Below are positions 1 to 7,466 of a DNA stretch of 64,000 nt, in pieces. Location of the stretch: positions 124,001 to 188,000 of the forward strand of contig NZ_RKLV01000003.1 of NCBI RefSeq assembly GCF_026242195.1, read 5' to 3'. Position numbers and translations under genes: made by a program. The stretch comes from Halorutilus salinus (GTDB taxonomy: Archaea; Halobacteriota; Halobacteria; Halobacteriales; Halorutilaceae). Below the pieces are notes generated by a model, which ran no database searches, was not told the DNA's origin, and saw nothing but the letters and a program-made list of their open reading frames with translations. Every line of letters begins with the position of its first letter. The stretch's first letter is position 1.

Positions 1-421
1 AACCCGTTGCGACGACCACCCGATCGACATCGTACTCGTCTCCGCCCGCCTCCACCGTCGTGTCGTCCACCACCCGCGCCGTCTCGCGGACGAACTCGAC
101 GTCGTCGCGCTCAGCCATGGTATGAACCGCGTCGCGTCTATGCTCGGCGAAGCCCAGAACGTGGTCGTCCTTCCGGTCGACAACCTCGTCGAGGTCGAGT
201 TCGTGCGCCTTACCTGTCAGCCTCTCGTCCGCGCGCGCCTGATAACGGTGCGCCGCCCCCGAAAGAACCTCCTTAGACGGCATGCATCCGCGTAGTATAC
301 AGAGACCGCCGCCGGGTTCGCCGTCGTCGAAAAGGACGAGACTGATACCGTCGGCGTCGACCAGCCCCTCGGCGACCGCTACACCCGCGCTTCCGTACGC
401 TCCTATGACAGCTACCTTCAT
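1..421 (-). CDS. Pyridine nucleotide-disulfide oxidoreductase, N-terminal 140 aa (runs off the window)
   Basis: Reading leftward from an ATG at 421, the frame is open to the window edge. The N-terminus MKVAVIGAYGSAGVAVAEGL looks like a Rossmann FAD-binding start with a slightly altered GxGxxG. About residue 40 follows GGGLCILRGCMPSK, the redox-active Cys-x4-Cys signature of the dihydrolipoamide dehydrogenase/mercuric reductase/glutathione reductase family. VVVATG at the edge is the usual second FAD motif. This family moves electrons between NAD(P)H, FAD and a disulfide; which substrate this member uses cannot be told without the C-terminal half. It is divergent from dph2, with about 110 bp between the two starts. 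Confidence 0.75.
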   Translation of the reverse strand, partial: MKVAVIGAYGSAGVAVAEGLVDADGISLVLFDDGEPGGGLCILRGCMPSKEVLSGAAHRYQARADERLTGKAHELDLDEVVDRKDDHVLGFAEHRRDAVHTMAERDDVEFVRETARVVDDTTVEAGGDEYDVDRVVVATG

Positions 422-533
422 AGTTGCTAAAAGGTGCGCGCGCCCTATTAGGCTTCGCGTCTTTGCGAGGACAACGCACGCCCGCAGTCCTACTTCTAAA
501 CCGTTATACGCGTAGAACACCTCGCACCGTACG

Positions 534-1523
534 ATGGAGCTACACGAGTCGGCTTTCGGCTTCGAGATAGACCGTATCGTCGACGAGATCGAAGATCGTG
601 GATGCGACAAGGTGGGTCTACAGTTCCCTCAGGGTCTCAAACGCAGAGCGACGACGGTCGTCGACACACTCGAAGACCGAACCGACGCGCGTTTCTACGT
701 CTCTGGCGACCCGTGTTACGGAGCGTGCGACCTCGATGAATGGCTTATGCGTAACACGGAGATCCTCGTCCATTTCGGACATTCGCCTATCGAGGACTCG
801 AAGGACGTGCTCTACGTCAAGTCGCGTTCGGACGCGCCTATCGAGGGTATAACGCGTGAGGCGACCGAGGAACTCGACGCCTCTGAACCCGTCTGTCTCG
901 TCACGACCGCACAACACTCACACGTCTTCGAAGAGGCGCGCGAACTCCTCGTCGACGAGGGCTTCGAGGTCGTATCGTCGGGCGGAGGAAACAGGCTCGA
1001 AAACGAGGGACAGGTTCTCGGCTGTAACTACACGTCGGTCGTACCCGAAGCGCCGCAGGTACTGTACCTCGGAGGCGGCGACTTCCACCCCGTCGGACTC
1101 GCGATGGATCACCCCGACAAGCTTCTCGTCGTCGCCGACCCCGTCAACGACAAGGTACACGAGGTTGACGGAGAGAAGTTCATACGACAGAGGTACGCCG
1201 AGATCTCACGCGCACGCGATGTCGATCCCGACCGCTGGGGCGTCCTTCTGTCGACCAAGATAGGACAGCGCCGCGAGGAGATAGCCCAGTACATACTCGA
1301 CAACTACGACGACACCTACCTCATAACGATGGACGAGGTGACACAGGATCGCCTTCTACATTTCGACGCCGATGCGTACGTCAACACGGCGTGTCCGCGT
1401 ATCACCACCGACGACGGACCCCGTTACAACGACCCGGTTCTGACGCGCACCGAGTTTGAGATCGCCGTCGGGGAACGCGACTGGGACGAACTCTCCTTCG
1501 ATACCTTCCACGGCGCGTGGTGA
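534..1523 (+). CDS. dph2: Diphthamide biosynthesis enzyme Dph2 (2-(3-amino-3-carboxypropyl)histidine synthase)
   Basis: 329 aa, full length for archaeal Dph2. Family role: a non-canonical radical-SAM enzyme that transfers the 3-amino-3-carboxypropyl group of SAM to a histidine of translation elongation factor 2, the first step of diphthamide synthesis. Three cysteines that bind the 4Fe-4S cluster are visible at C65 (in YGACD), C164 (in LGCNYTS) and C287 (in NTACPRI), nearly the same spacing as in the characterised Pyrococcus enzyme. The start ATG at 534 begins the conserved region, and an AT-rich TATA-like stretch lies about 25-30 bp upstream. It stands alone, with no dph5 or dph6 beside it. 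Confidence 0.95.
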   Translation: MELHESAFGFEIDRIVDEIEDRGCDKVGLQFPQGLKRRATTVVDTLEDRTDARFYVSGDPCYGACDLDEWLMRNTEILVHFGHSPIEDSKDVLYVKSRSDAPIEGITREATEELDASEPVCLVTTAQHSHVFEEARELLVDEGFEVVSSGGGNRLENEGQVLGCNYTSVVPEAPQVLYLGGGDFHPVGLAMDHPDKLLVVADPVNDKVHEVDGEKFIRQRYAEISRARDVDPDRWGVLLSTKIGQRREEIAQYILDNYDDTYLITMDEVTQDRLLHFDADAYVNTACPRITTDDGPRYNDPVLTRTEFEIAVGERDWDELSFDTFHGAW

Positions 1524-1566
1524 CGGCGCGTCACGACGACCCCGCACCGCGAAGTAAGAAGAAGCC

Positions 1567-1758
1567 TCAGCCCGCCGCCCTGTACTCGCCGTGTTTTACG
1601 CCTATCGCAACCATCACAGCGCCGAATATAGCCATCGAAGGCGCGACCATCATCAGAACGATGTCTGTCGGCATCACCTGCATACCGACGAGCGCCCCTA
1701 CACCGGCGGCTATCAGAACCACGAACAGTCCCGCTGTTATCTTTTCGTCGAACTCCAT
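1567..1758 (-). CDS. Small two-helix membrane protein
   Basis: 63 aa. A short acidic N-terminus (MEFDEKITAG) is followed by two hydrophobic segments (about residues 9-29 and 33-53) joined by a short polar turn containing MPTD, then a basic/polar tail (GVKHGEYRAAG). Small proteins of this shape are common next to core genes in haloarchaea, but I do not recognise a characterised family. It is convergent with dph2 (43 bp between the stops) and lies downstream of the Lrp-type regulator gene in the same orientation, about 37 bp from that regulator's stop, but a dedicated AT-rich promoter-like stretch precedes it. Function unknown. Confidence 0.6.
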   Translation of the reverse strand: MEFDEKITAGLFVVLIAAGVGALVGMQVMPTDIVLMMVAPSMAIFGAVMVAIGVKHGEYRAAG

Positions 1759-1795
1759 ACGTCCAAAACGCCCCGCGCCGGCTTAACTTTGGCGT

Positions 1796-2224
1796 CTACT
1801 TGACGCGCTCCTGTAACACGGTGGGATGCGACGCATCGACGCCCTCGACGCTGTCGACCTCGTCGGCGAGCGTCTCACGTAGTGACGAGTTGTCGTTTGT
1901 AACGACCTCGGCGAGCAGGTCGTGGTCGCCGCTACTGATGTAGAGCTTACGTACAGGCTCTATACGCTTCAAAGACTCGACGACACCCAGGAAACGGTCG
2001 CTCTCGGCGTCGATACCCACGAGAGAGACGGTGCGCCCCCCCATCTTCTTGGGGTCGACCTCTGCGCTGTATCCGAGTATCGTCCCCTCGTCTTCGAGTT
2101 CGCGTATGTACTTACGTACGGTCGGCTTGGAAACCCCGACAGCGTCGGCTATCTCCCCGTACGACGCCTTCGCGTCCTCCTCCAGCACCTCAAGTATCTC
2201 CGCTTCCGTCGAGGACTTGCTCAC
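1796..2224 (-). CDS. Lrp/AsnC-family transcriptional regulator
   Basis: 142 aa, the usual Lrp length. N-terminal winged helix-turn-helix (about residues 5-60: ILEVLEEDAKASYGEIADAV, then SKPTVRKYIRELEDEG), followed by the ligand-sensing RAM domain (residues 65-140) with the beta-alpha-beta-beta-alpha-beta pattern. Family members bind DNA as dimers/octamers and sense amino acids or other metabolites. The start is GTG at 2224; the AT-rich stretch AACTATTTTTAAC (minus strand, about 2240-2252) is positioned as a TATA box for a nearly leaderless message. The target cannot be deduced from the neighbours. Confidence 0.9.
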   Translation of the reverse strand: MSKSSTEAEILEVLEEDAKASYGEIADAVGVSKPTVRKYIRELEDEGTILGYSAEVDPKKMGGRTVSLVGIDAESDRFLGVVESLKRIEPVRKLYISSGDHDLLAEVVTNDNSSLRETLADEVDSVEGVDASHPTVLQERVK

Positions 2225-2256
2225 ATACGTCTCTTTGCGTTGCTGTTAAAAATAGT

Positions 2257-2560
2257 TTGCGAACCGAAAAGCCGGTCGGACGGCTTGAACCGGGACAGGA
2301 GCCGTTTTCCGAGGTTCATTACGACCGTTCCGGCTTTCGCCGGATTCACGAACGGCGTTTGGCACGCCGTCCGTTACTTGGTCTTCTCATCCGCCTTCCA
2401 CTGAGCGCGGCGACGCGACGTTGTTCACGGTACGCCGTCGCCCTCAGAGGGGGGCGAAGCCCTCGACCGAAGCCGTGGGCGAACCCCTTCGCTTCTCCTG
2501 AGAACCTTATCTCCTCGTCGCCCGTCGAAGGGCGGTTCGGTTTTTAGTTCTCAGACCTTA
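2257..2560. ncRNA. Structured intergenic region, possible non-coding RNA
   Basis: Between the lrp start and the ncsA promoter lie about 300 bp with no convincing gene but many strong inverted repeats: CCGGC/GCCGG nested within CCGTTC/GAACGG (2327-2357), CGGCG/CGCCG (about 2353-2368), GGCGACG/CGTCGCC (about 2410-2443), CGCCC/GGGCG near 2520-2535, and TGAGAAC/GTTCTCA closing about 2499-2555. A T-rich run follows the last GC hairpin on the plus strand, as in a terminator. On the minus strand the ends CCGAACCG and CGGTTCG could close the whole region into one fold. I could not match it to SRP RNA (no GGAAGG..AGCA helix-8 motif) or RNase P RNA (no GAGGAAAGTCC). Strand undecided. Confidence 0.3.
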
Positions 2561-2630
2561 CCGACACGTCCCGGCGAACCGGGGACGCGCCGACAGAGGG
2601 CCGTCCCGTATGCTCCCGTCGACCGGATCT

Positions 2631-2640
2631 ATACATATAT
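2631..2640 (+). promoter_or_regulatory. TATA box upstream of ncsA
   Basis: The sequence ATACATATAT sits 27-36 bp upstream of GTG 2667 and 84 bp upstream of GTG 2724. Archaeal transcription would begin near 2664-2668, giving either a leaderless message from GTG 2667 or a short 57-nt leader to GTG 2724. Confidence 0.6.
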
Positions 2641-2723
2641 CATGGAAGATAATAAACTTTTTGCCGGTGGGTCTCGACGGCGCGACACGTAAGCCCTATT
2701 GGCACGAGACGCGTCTCTCCTCC

Positions 2724-3641
2724 GTGAACTGCTCGCTATGCGACGAGGACGCCGTACTGCGTCAGGCGTACAGCGGAAAGCACGTCTGCGAGACGCATCT
2801 GTACGAGAGCGTGGAGTCGCGCGTAAAGTCGAGGGTGCGCGAGGACGATCTGCTCGAAGGCGACGAGCGGTGGGTCGTGGGTCTTAGCGGCGGCAAGGAC
2901 TCGTCCGTCCTACTCGACGTTCTCGCGCGGACGTTCGACGAGAACCCGTCGGTCGAGATTATCGCCCTCACGCTCGACGAGGGTATCGCCGGGTACCGCG
3001 ACGACGCTATCGAGGCGTCGCGCCGGCTCACCGACGATCTCGGCGTGCGTCACGAGGTCGCCGAGTTCGAGGACGAGTTCGGTGTGCGTGTCGACGGCGC
3101 TGTTTCGGAGGCGGAAGGAAAGCCGTGCTCCTACTGCGGCGTCTTCAGACGGACGGCTCTCAACCGTCACGCCGAGGAACTCGGCGCTACGAAGCTTCTC
3201 ATGGGGCACAACCTCGACGACGTTGCGGGGACGGCGCTGATGAACTTCCTCGACGGCGGCGTCGACCGTATGGCGCGCCACTACAGGGCGTCGCTCTCTA
3301 CGGAGGAGACCGACGAGTTCGTGCGGCGTGCGAAGCCGATGCGCGACATCCCTGAGAAGGAGGTCGCCGTCTATGCACAGCTAAAGAGCCTGCCCGTCTA
3401 CCTCGAAGAGTGTCCCAATGCAGAAGGCGCGACACGGCGCGACGTACACGAGACTCTCATCGAGTTCGAGCGTGACCGTCCGGGTACGCGTCACTCTATC
3501 GTCTCGGCGTACGAGGAGATAGCTTCCCAGCTCGACTGGAACGAAGCCGATGTCGGCGCGTGCGACAGATGCGGCGAACCCACATCGGCGGAGAACGATC
3601 TCTGCCGCGCGTGTTCGATGCGCTCTGAGGTCGCGGATTAG
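2724..3641 (+). CDS. ncsA: NcsA/TtuA-type tRNA 2-thiouridine synthase (PP-loop ATPase)
   Basis: About 305 aa. Family role: adenylates and thiolates uridine in tRNA using sulfur carried by a ubiquitin-like SAMP protein. Visible features: N-terminal zinc finger (CSLCDED then HVCETH), PP-loop SGGKDSS, central CSYCG catalytic/iron-sulfur cysteines, GHNLDD, a third Cys in LEECPNAEG, and a C-terminal zinc finger CDRCGEP-CRAC. The frame is open from 2610, but homologues begin right at the first zinc finger (NCxxC), which favours GTG 2724; GTG 2667 is the alternative that fits a leaderless start. In Haloferax this gene also lies close to ftsZ2 and cdrS, so the neighbourhood is conserved even though an opsin gene sits between here. 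Confidence 0.9.
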   Translation: MNCSLCDEDAVLRQAYSGKHVCETHLYESVESRVKSRVREDDLLEGDERWVVGLSGGKDSSVLLDVLARTFDENPSVEIIALTLDEGIAGYRDDAIEASRRLTDDLGVRHEVAEFEDEFGVRVDGAVSEAEGKPCSYCGVFRRTALNRHAEELGATKLLMGHNLDDVAGTALMNFLDGGVDRMARHYRASLSTEETDEFVRRAKPMRDIPEKEVAVYAQLKSLPVYLEECPNAEGATRRDVHETLIEFERDRPGTRHSIVSAYEEIASQLDWNEADVGACDRCGEPTSAENDLCRACSMRSEVAD

Positions 3642-3689
3642 GATCGATACAACAGCGTTATTATACCGACCGCTCAAACCGACGGTACG

Positions 3690-3830
3690 GTGGAGCAAGA
3701 GAACGGTTGGGTGAAGGTCTACCGTGGTAGGACAGCCGTCCGTGTGGGAACTCCAGCCGCGGATACCGTTTTGACGGGGTTGACGCAGGCTTCCGTCGCC
3801 GTTACGCCGGCGATCGGCGCAGGAGGCTGA
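3690..3830 (+). CDS. Small leaderless ORF (46 aa) directly upstream of the opsin
   Basis: GTG 3690 to TGA 3830, reading VEQENGWVKVYRGRTAVRVG and ending in a small hydrophobic, Ala/Thr/Val-rich half (TVLTGLTQASVAVTPAIGAG). A TATA-like TTATTATA at about 3658-3665 lies 25 bp before the GTG, as expected for a leaderless haloarchaeal gene. Its stop is separated by one base from the opsin ATG (TGATATGG), so the two are probably translationally coupled. No family recognised; a single weak membrane segment is possible. It may be a small companion or leader peptide of the opsin gene. Confidence 0.55.
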   Translation: MEQENGWVKVYRGRTAVRVGTPAADTVLTGLTQASVAVTPAIGAGG

Positions 3831-3831
3831 T

Positions 3832-4581
3832 ATGGAGGCGTATACCCTCGCACTCTGGGCGGGCGCTTTGTCGATGTTACTCGGTACAGCCGTCTACCTA
3901 TGGCTGGGTAGGAACGTCGCCGTGTACGAACAGAGCTTCTTTGTAATATCTATCTCGATCACGGTGATAGCCGCGACGGCTTACCTCGCCATGGCTCTCG
4001 GAACGGGACGTGTCACGGTCGGCGGCGAGGAGGTTCTTATCGCGCGGTACATCGACTGGATACTGACCACGCCGCTCGTCGTCGTCCTCCTCGGTCTCGT
4101 CGCCAACGCGAGCAGACGCCTCATCGTCACCCTCGTTGTCGTCGATATCTGCATGATGATCACCGCCACGCTCGGCGCGCTCACCCCGTCGCTCTCCGCC
4201 ACAGCCGTCTGGTTCGGCGTCGGTTCCGTGGCGTACCTGATCTTCCTGTACCTCGTTCTCGGCTCGCTCTCCTCCGCCGTGACCGAGATGCCCGACGCTG
4301 TCTCCGACGTATACACGACTCTCCGTAACCTCACGGTCGTCGTATGGAGCCTCTACCCCGTCGTCTGGCTACTCGGGGGTAACGTCCTCGGCGTCGTACC
4401 GTCGCTCGCAGAAGGCGTAGCCTTCGTCGTTCTCGACATACTGTCGAAGGTCGTCTTCAGCTACATACTCCTGAGTAGCCATGAGACGCTCCGTGTCTAC
4501 GGCTTCTACGGAGCCGAACGCGACCGTGTCGTATCTTCGTCCCCGATGGATTCGGACGCCTCCCGCGAAGCCGACGGCTGA
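3832..4581 (+). CDS. Microbial rhodopsin, sensory-rhodopsin-II-like
   Basis: 249 aa, seven membrane helices. Retinal Schiff-base Lys206 in LDILSK, counter-ion Asp75 and Asp202, and R72-Y73-x-D75-W76 in ARYIDWILTTP. The proton-donor site (Asp96 of bacteriorhodopsin, Phe86 of sensory rhodopsin II) is Leu86, and the proton-release Glu194 site is Asn, so efficient pumping is unlikely. LRNLTVVVWSLYPVVWLLG closely resembles helix F of sensory rhodopsin II; its signalling Tyr is kept (Y175), and its Thr204 position is Ser205. The residues that hydrogen-bond the HtrII transducer in Natronomonas SRII (Thr189, Tyr199) both appear as Val. No htr transducer lies in this window. Call: photosensory opsin, partner unknown. 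Confidence 0.85.
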   Translation: MEAYTLALWAGALSMLLGTAVYLWLGRNVAVYEQSFFVISISITVIAATAYLAMALGTGRVTVGGEEVLIARYIDWILTTPLVVVLLGLVANASRRLIVTLVVVDICMMITATLGALTPSLSATAVWFGVGSVAYLIFLYLVLGSLSSAVTEMPDAVSDVYTTLRNLTVVVWSLYPVVWLLGGNVLGVVPSLAEGVAFVVLDILSKVVFSYILLSSHETLRVYGFYGAERDRVVSSSPMDSDASREADG

Positions 4582-4636
4582 GACGCGTCTGTCCGCCGTT
4601 TCGTGAAGAAGGATGGACTCCGCAAAAAGGCTCAGG

Positions 4637-5833
4637 CTACCTTATAACGTCGACATCCACGCTGTTCTTCTCGGGCTTGTCGCGTCCGCCGTCGCTCGTT
4701 CCGAACGTCCCCTCGTCCGACGAACCTTCCGCGTTCGCGCCGCGTTCCTCGGCGTCGGAGAACATCGAGTCGGCGGTCGGCGTCTTGTCGTCGTCCATGC
4801 TCGCCCCGCTCTTGGCACCGTCGCCACCGAGAACCTGCGACGAGTCGACGCCCGTCATTATCGCCATGACACGTACCTTGCCCTCGTACTCCTCGCGTAT
4901 ACGCGCGCCCCAGATGACGTTTGCGCGCTCACCGAGGCGCTCCGTGATGTTCTGTGCCACACCCTCCGCCTCGCCGAGCGTCAGGTCGGGACCGCCCGTG
5001 ATATGTACGAGGCTACCCGTCGCCCCGCGGTAGTCGACATCGAGAAGCGGATGGTTAAGCGCGTCCTCGACCACAGCCTTCGACTTGTCGCGCTCCTGCG
5101 TCTCGCCGACGAGCATGACCGCGACGCCGCCTTGGTTCATGATCGTCGTCATATCGGCGTAGTCGAGGTTGATCAGCGACGGCTGTGTGATAGTCTCGCT
5201 TATCCCCTTGACCGTCTCTGCGATAATCTGATCCATCACCGAGAACGCCTTGCTGATAGGGAGGTTAGGGACGTAGTCGAGCAGACGGTTGTTGTCGAGC
5301 ACGATCGTTGAGTCCGCCTCGCTCCGGAGGTTCTCTAACCCCTCGTGCGCCTTGTCGGTACGTGCGCGCTCGACGTCGAAAGGCATGCTGACCATGCCGA
5401 CGACGATACCGCCCTGCTCCTTGGCTATCTTCGAAACGACGGGCGCGGCACCCGTGCCTGTACCTCCGCCCATCCCCGCGGTTACGAAGCACAGGTCGAC
5501 GCCTTCGAGTATGTCCTTGAGCGTACCGCGCGCCATCTCGGTCGCACGTTTACCCATCGACGGGTCGCCGCCAGCACCCAGACCGCTCGTCAGCGACTTG
5601 CCGACGAGTATCTTGGTGTCCGCCTCTATCATCTGAAGGTGCTGTTTGTCGGTGTTGACCGCGATTGTTTCAGCGCCCTCGACACCGATGTTGTACAGAC
5701 GGTTGACGGTGTTGTTACCCGCGCCGCCACAGCCGACGATGACGATGTTGGGGTCGCCGAAGTCATCGGCGTCCCCCATCGACTCCTTCTCGCGTTCGTC
5801 GTTTTCGAGCGCGTCCTGTACGATGTCCTCCAT
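4637..5833 (-). CDS. ftsZ2: Cell-division tubulin homologue FtsZ2
   Basis: 398 aa. GTP-binding FtsZ core (about residues 27-335) with the tubulin signature GGGTGTG and the NxxD/T7-loop region intact, followed by an acidic disordered linker and a short conserved C-terminal peptide ending SVDVDVIR, which resembles the end of haloarchaeal FtsZ2. FtsZ2 builds the constricting ring and acts with FtsZ1 and SepF in haloarchaea. The N-terminus [13 protein letters not shown] also matches FtsZ2 rather than FtsZ1. The gene starts one base after the cdrS stop, so the two form an operon. Convergent with the opsin gene. Confidence 0.95.
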   Translation of the reverse strand: MEDIVQDALENDEREKESMGDADDFGDPNIVIVGCGGAGNNTVNRLYNIGVEGAETIAVNTDKQHLQMIEADTKILVGKSLTSGLGAGGDPSMGKRATEMARGTLKDILEGVDLCFVTAGMGGGTGTGAAPVVSKIAKEQGGIVVGMVSMPFDVERARTDKAHEGLENLRSEADSTIVLDNNRLLDYVPNLPISKAFSVMDQIIAETVKGISETITQPSLINLDYADMTTIMNQGGVAVMLVGETQERDKSKAVVEDALNHPLLDVDYRGATGSLVHITGGPDLTLGEAEGVAQNITERLGERANVIWGARIREEYEGKVRVMAIMTGVDSSQVLGGDGAKSGASMDDDKTPTADSMFSDAEERGANAEGSSDEGTFGTSDGGRDKPEKNSVDVDVIR

Positions 5834-5834
5834 C

Positions 5835-6011
5835 CTAAACCCTCGCTATACGCCTGTTCTCCTTGAGCTTCTCGTGTCCGTCCTTCTCCGTGACCATCGT
5901 CCGCACCGCGGCGCGTATCGCCTCGCTCCTGTTAGGGAACTCTCCTTCTTCAACGAGCGCTTCTACCGCCTTTACTTGCTGTTCCGGTATGCGTAGTGTT
6001 ACCCTTTCCAT
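5835..6011 (-). CDS. cdrS: CdrS: short ribbon-helix-helix regulator co-transcribed with ftsZ2
   Basis: 58 aa from ATG 6011 ([20 protein letters not shown], then [16 protein letters not shown]), a complete ribbon-helix-helix fold. The open frame extends three codons further to GTG 6020, but the Shine-Dalgarno-like AGGTGG sits six bases before ATG 6011, which decides the start. In Halobacterium, CdrS is transcribed with ftsZ2 and controls division genes; position, length and fold here agree. An AT-rich TATA-like CTAAATAC (minus strand, 6040-6047) and a second, TTTTATTAG, near 6130-6138 precede it, with a perfect inverted repeat between them. Confidence 0.85.
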   Translation of the reverse strand: MERVTLRIPEQQVKAVEALVEEGEFPNRSEAIRAAVRTMVTEKDGHEKLKENRRIARV

Positions 6012-6084
6012 ACGTACCACCTTTGAGGCTCCCGGGTCAGTATTTAGCTTTCGTACGCGTGACTTGACCCAGTGTCACACGCGT

Positions 6085-6104
6085 TGTAAGACGTTTGTCT
6101 TACA
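6085..6104. promoter_or_regulatory. Perfect 8-bp inverted repeat, candidate operator of cdrS-ftsZ2
   Basis: TGTAAGACGTTTGTCTTACA: two 8-base arms around a 4-base centre. It lies about 25 bp downstream of the upstream TATA-like element (TTTTATTAG on the minus strand, 6130-6138), hence at the expected transcription start, and upstream of the second TATA-like element at 6040-6047. Another half site (TTGTCTTAC) occurs near 6210-6220. Ribbon-helix-helix dimers typically bind such short inverted or tandem repeats, so CdrL or CdrS is the natural candidate binder; this is inference. Confidence 0.6.
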
Positions 6105-6216
6105 GATTACGTGTTAAGATGCGGAGCTAATAAAACTTTGGGCGAAACGTATGACAAAACGTCCGGGAGCCGAGGACACAATACCTAAATTATACGCGTC
6201 GGTCATATTTTTTGTC

Positions 6217-6804
6217 TTACTCACCGCTCAACGCGTGGCTCGTGGGCGTCCGGCGTCCGCACGATGGGCAGAAGCTCCAGTCTGTGCGCACCTCGTCGCC
6301 GCAGTCGCAGAAGACGCGCCCTGACGCCTTCGCGCCGCAGTTGGGGCAGTGGACGTGTTCCTCGTCGACTTCCTCGCCGCACTGTGGGCATGTCTTACGC
6401 GCGCCGACATCTTCCTCGTCCGTCGTACGACGCGCGTCCGCGTCGGCTTCCTCGCCTCGCGCGCGCCCCTCGACACCTCCGCCTTCGGGCATGTTAACGG
6501 TTACGTTGACGCCTTCGCGCCCTCCCCGCGCGCTCTCTGAGCCTTCCTTTCCGAGGCGTCGTTCCACAGCCTCATCCACGGCTTCTTCGACCATCTCGCG
6601 CACGAGGCTGTCGAACGTTGGACGTGTGTTACGCGCCGGTTCGCCCCGCTCGTCTCCGCCCCTTCGGCTGTTTCCGCCCCCGCGCGCACCTTCGAGGTAC
6701 GACCGGAGCGCCTCGCGCATTATCTCCGAACGCGACTCGTCTATACCGTCGACGCGTTCGAGCAGGTCGTCGCTGACGCGGAAGGTTATCTTTGAGTCCC
6801 TCAT
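6217..6804 (-). CDS. cdrL: CdrL-like ribbon-helix-helix protein with zinc ribbons
   Basis: 195 aa. N-terminal ribbon-helix-helix (MRDSKITFRVSDDLLERVDG, then SRSEIMREALRSYL), a basic/Gly linker, an acidic middle with a predicted helical VREMVEEAVDEAVERRLGKE, and two C-terminal zinc-binding knuckle sets: CPQCGEEV-HCPNCGAK and FCDCGDEV-FCPSCGRR. In haloarchaea a longer RHH protein, CdrL, is encoded beside cdrS and controls the cdrS-ftsZ2 operon; gene order and fold support that assignment, though the zinc ribbons are my main evidence that it is a distinct multi-domain regulator. It follows the next RHH gene with one base between stop and start. Confidence 0.65.
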   Translation of the reverse strand: MRDSKITFRVSDDLLERVDGIDESRSEIMREALRSYLEGARGGGNSRRGGDERGEPARNTRPTFDSLVREMVEEAVDEAVERRLGKEGSESARGGREGVNVTVNMPEGGGVEGRARGEEADADARRTTDEEDVGARKTCPQCGEEVDEEHVHCPNCGAKASGRVFCDCGDEVRTDWSFCPSCGRRTPTSHALSGE

Positions 6805-6805
6805 C

Positions 6806-7243
6806 TTACCCCTCCGTTTCGATCGTCCAAGACGGATCGTTCGGCGATACCTCGCGGAGTTCGTCGGACTTCTCGCGCGCGTGGTCTTCGAGTAGCTCCC
6901 CGGCTATCTCGCCTACGGAGGTTTCGAAGGCGTGCGTATACCCGTCGTAGAACTCGCGCACGTCGTCGTCCACCTCCGTCTCGACGTTGATAACCGCCCT
7001 TTCTTCGCCTTCGCCCTGTTCGAGTCTGTCGTATATCTTTCCGAGGCGCGGGTAGATATCGTTCTCTATCTTCCTGTCCACCACGCCCTCGACGACGTCC
7101 GCAAGCTCCTCCTCGTCGTGTCTTACGTCCTCCTTACCGAGGTACTGCTTCAGGGCGTCGCGTACGACGTCGCTACGTACGTCGCCCTGTGAGTCGACCT
7201 CGTCGAGGAGATCCTCGTCCACACGGACGTTTATTCGACCCAT
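6806..7243 (-). CDS. Ribbon-helix-helix protein with long acidic helical tail
   Basis: 145 aa. N-terminal RHH (MGRINVRVDEDLLDEVDSQG, DVRSDVVRDALKQYLGK), then an acidic alpha-helical region (about residues 45-85) and a beta/alpha C-terminal part without recognised domain. A minus-strand TTATAA at about 7268-7275 lies 26 bp upstream of ATG 7243, fitting a leaderless transcript that continues into the cdrL-like gene (one base between them). The pair therefore forms an operon of two RHH proteins just upstream of cdrS-ftsZ2, making three RHH genes in a row. Likely a DNA-binding regulator; target inferred only from context. Confidence 0.75.
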   Translation of the reverse strand: MGRINVRVDEDLLDEVDSQGDVRSDVVRDALKQYLGKEDVRHDEEELADVVEGVVDRKIENDIYPRLGKIYDRLEQGEGEERAVINVETEVDDDVREFYDGYTHAFETSVGEIAGELLEDHAREKSDELREVSPNDPSWTIETEG

Positions 7244-7466
7244 TGTCCCTTATTGAGTGTGACAGGGTTATAAGCTTTCTGTGGGATGTCATACGAACGG
7301 CTTACACGTCCGGCTTGAGACGTTTCTCGTACCCGGATTACGTTCTCGAACCGAGACAGAATGAACGAGCGTCCGGATTTGGTGTACGTACGTCTCCTTC
7401 GATGCTGTCGGTATCCTCCCTCACCACACGGCGTAACACACGAAACCCGTCTCCGACCGTTCTGTC

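Noticed and set aside
2351-2365. 15-mer AACGGCGTTTGGCAC shared with 53548-53562
   Set aside because: A 15-base match between two places in 64 kb is expected a few times by chance, and flanking sequence does not align.
2257-2560. SRP (7S) RNA or RNase P RNA
   Set aside because: I looked on both strands for the SRP helix-8 GGAAGG..AGCA and the RNase P GAGGAAAGTCC core; neither is present. Kept only as an unassigned structured region.
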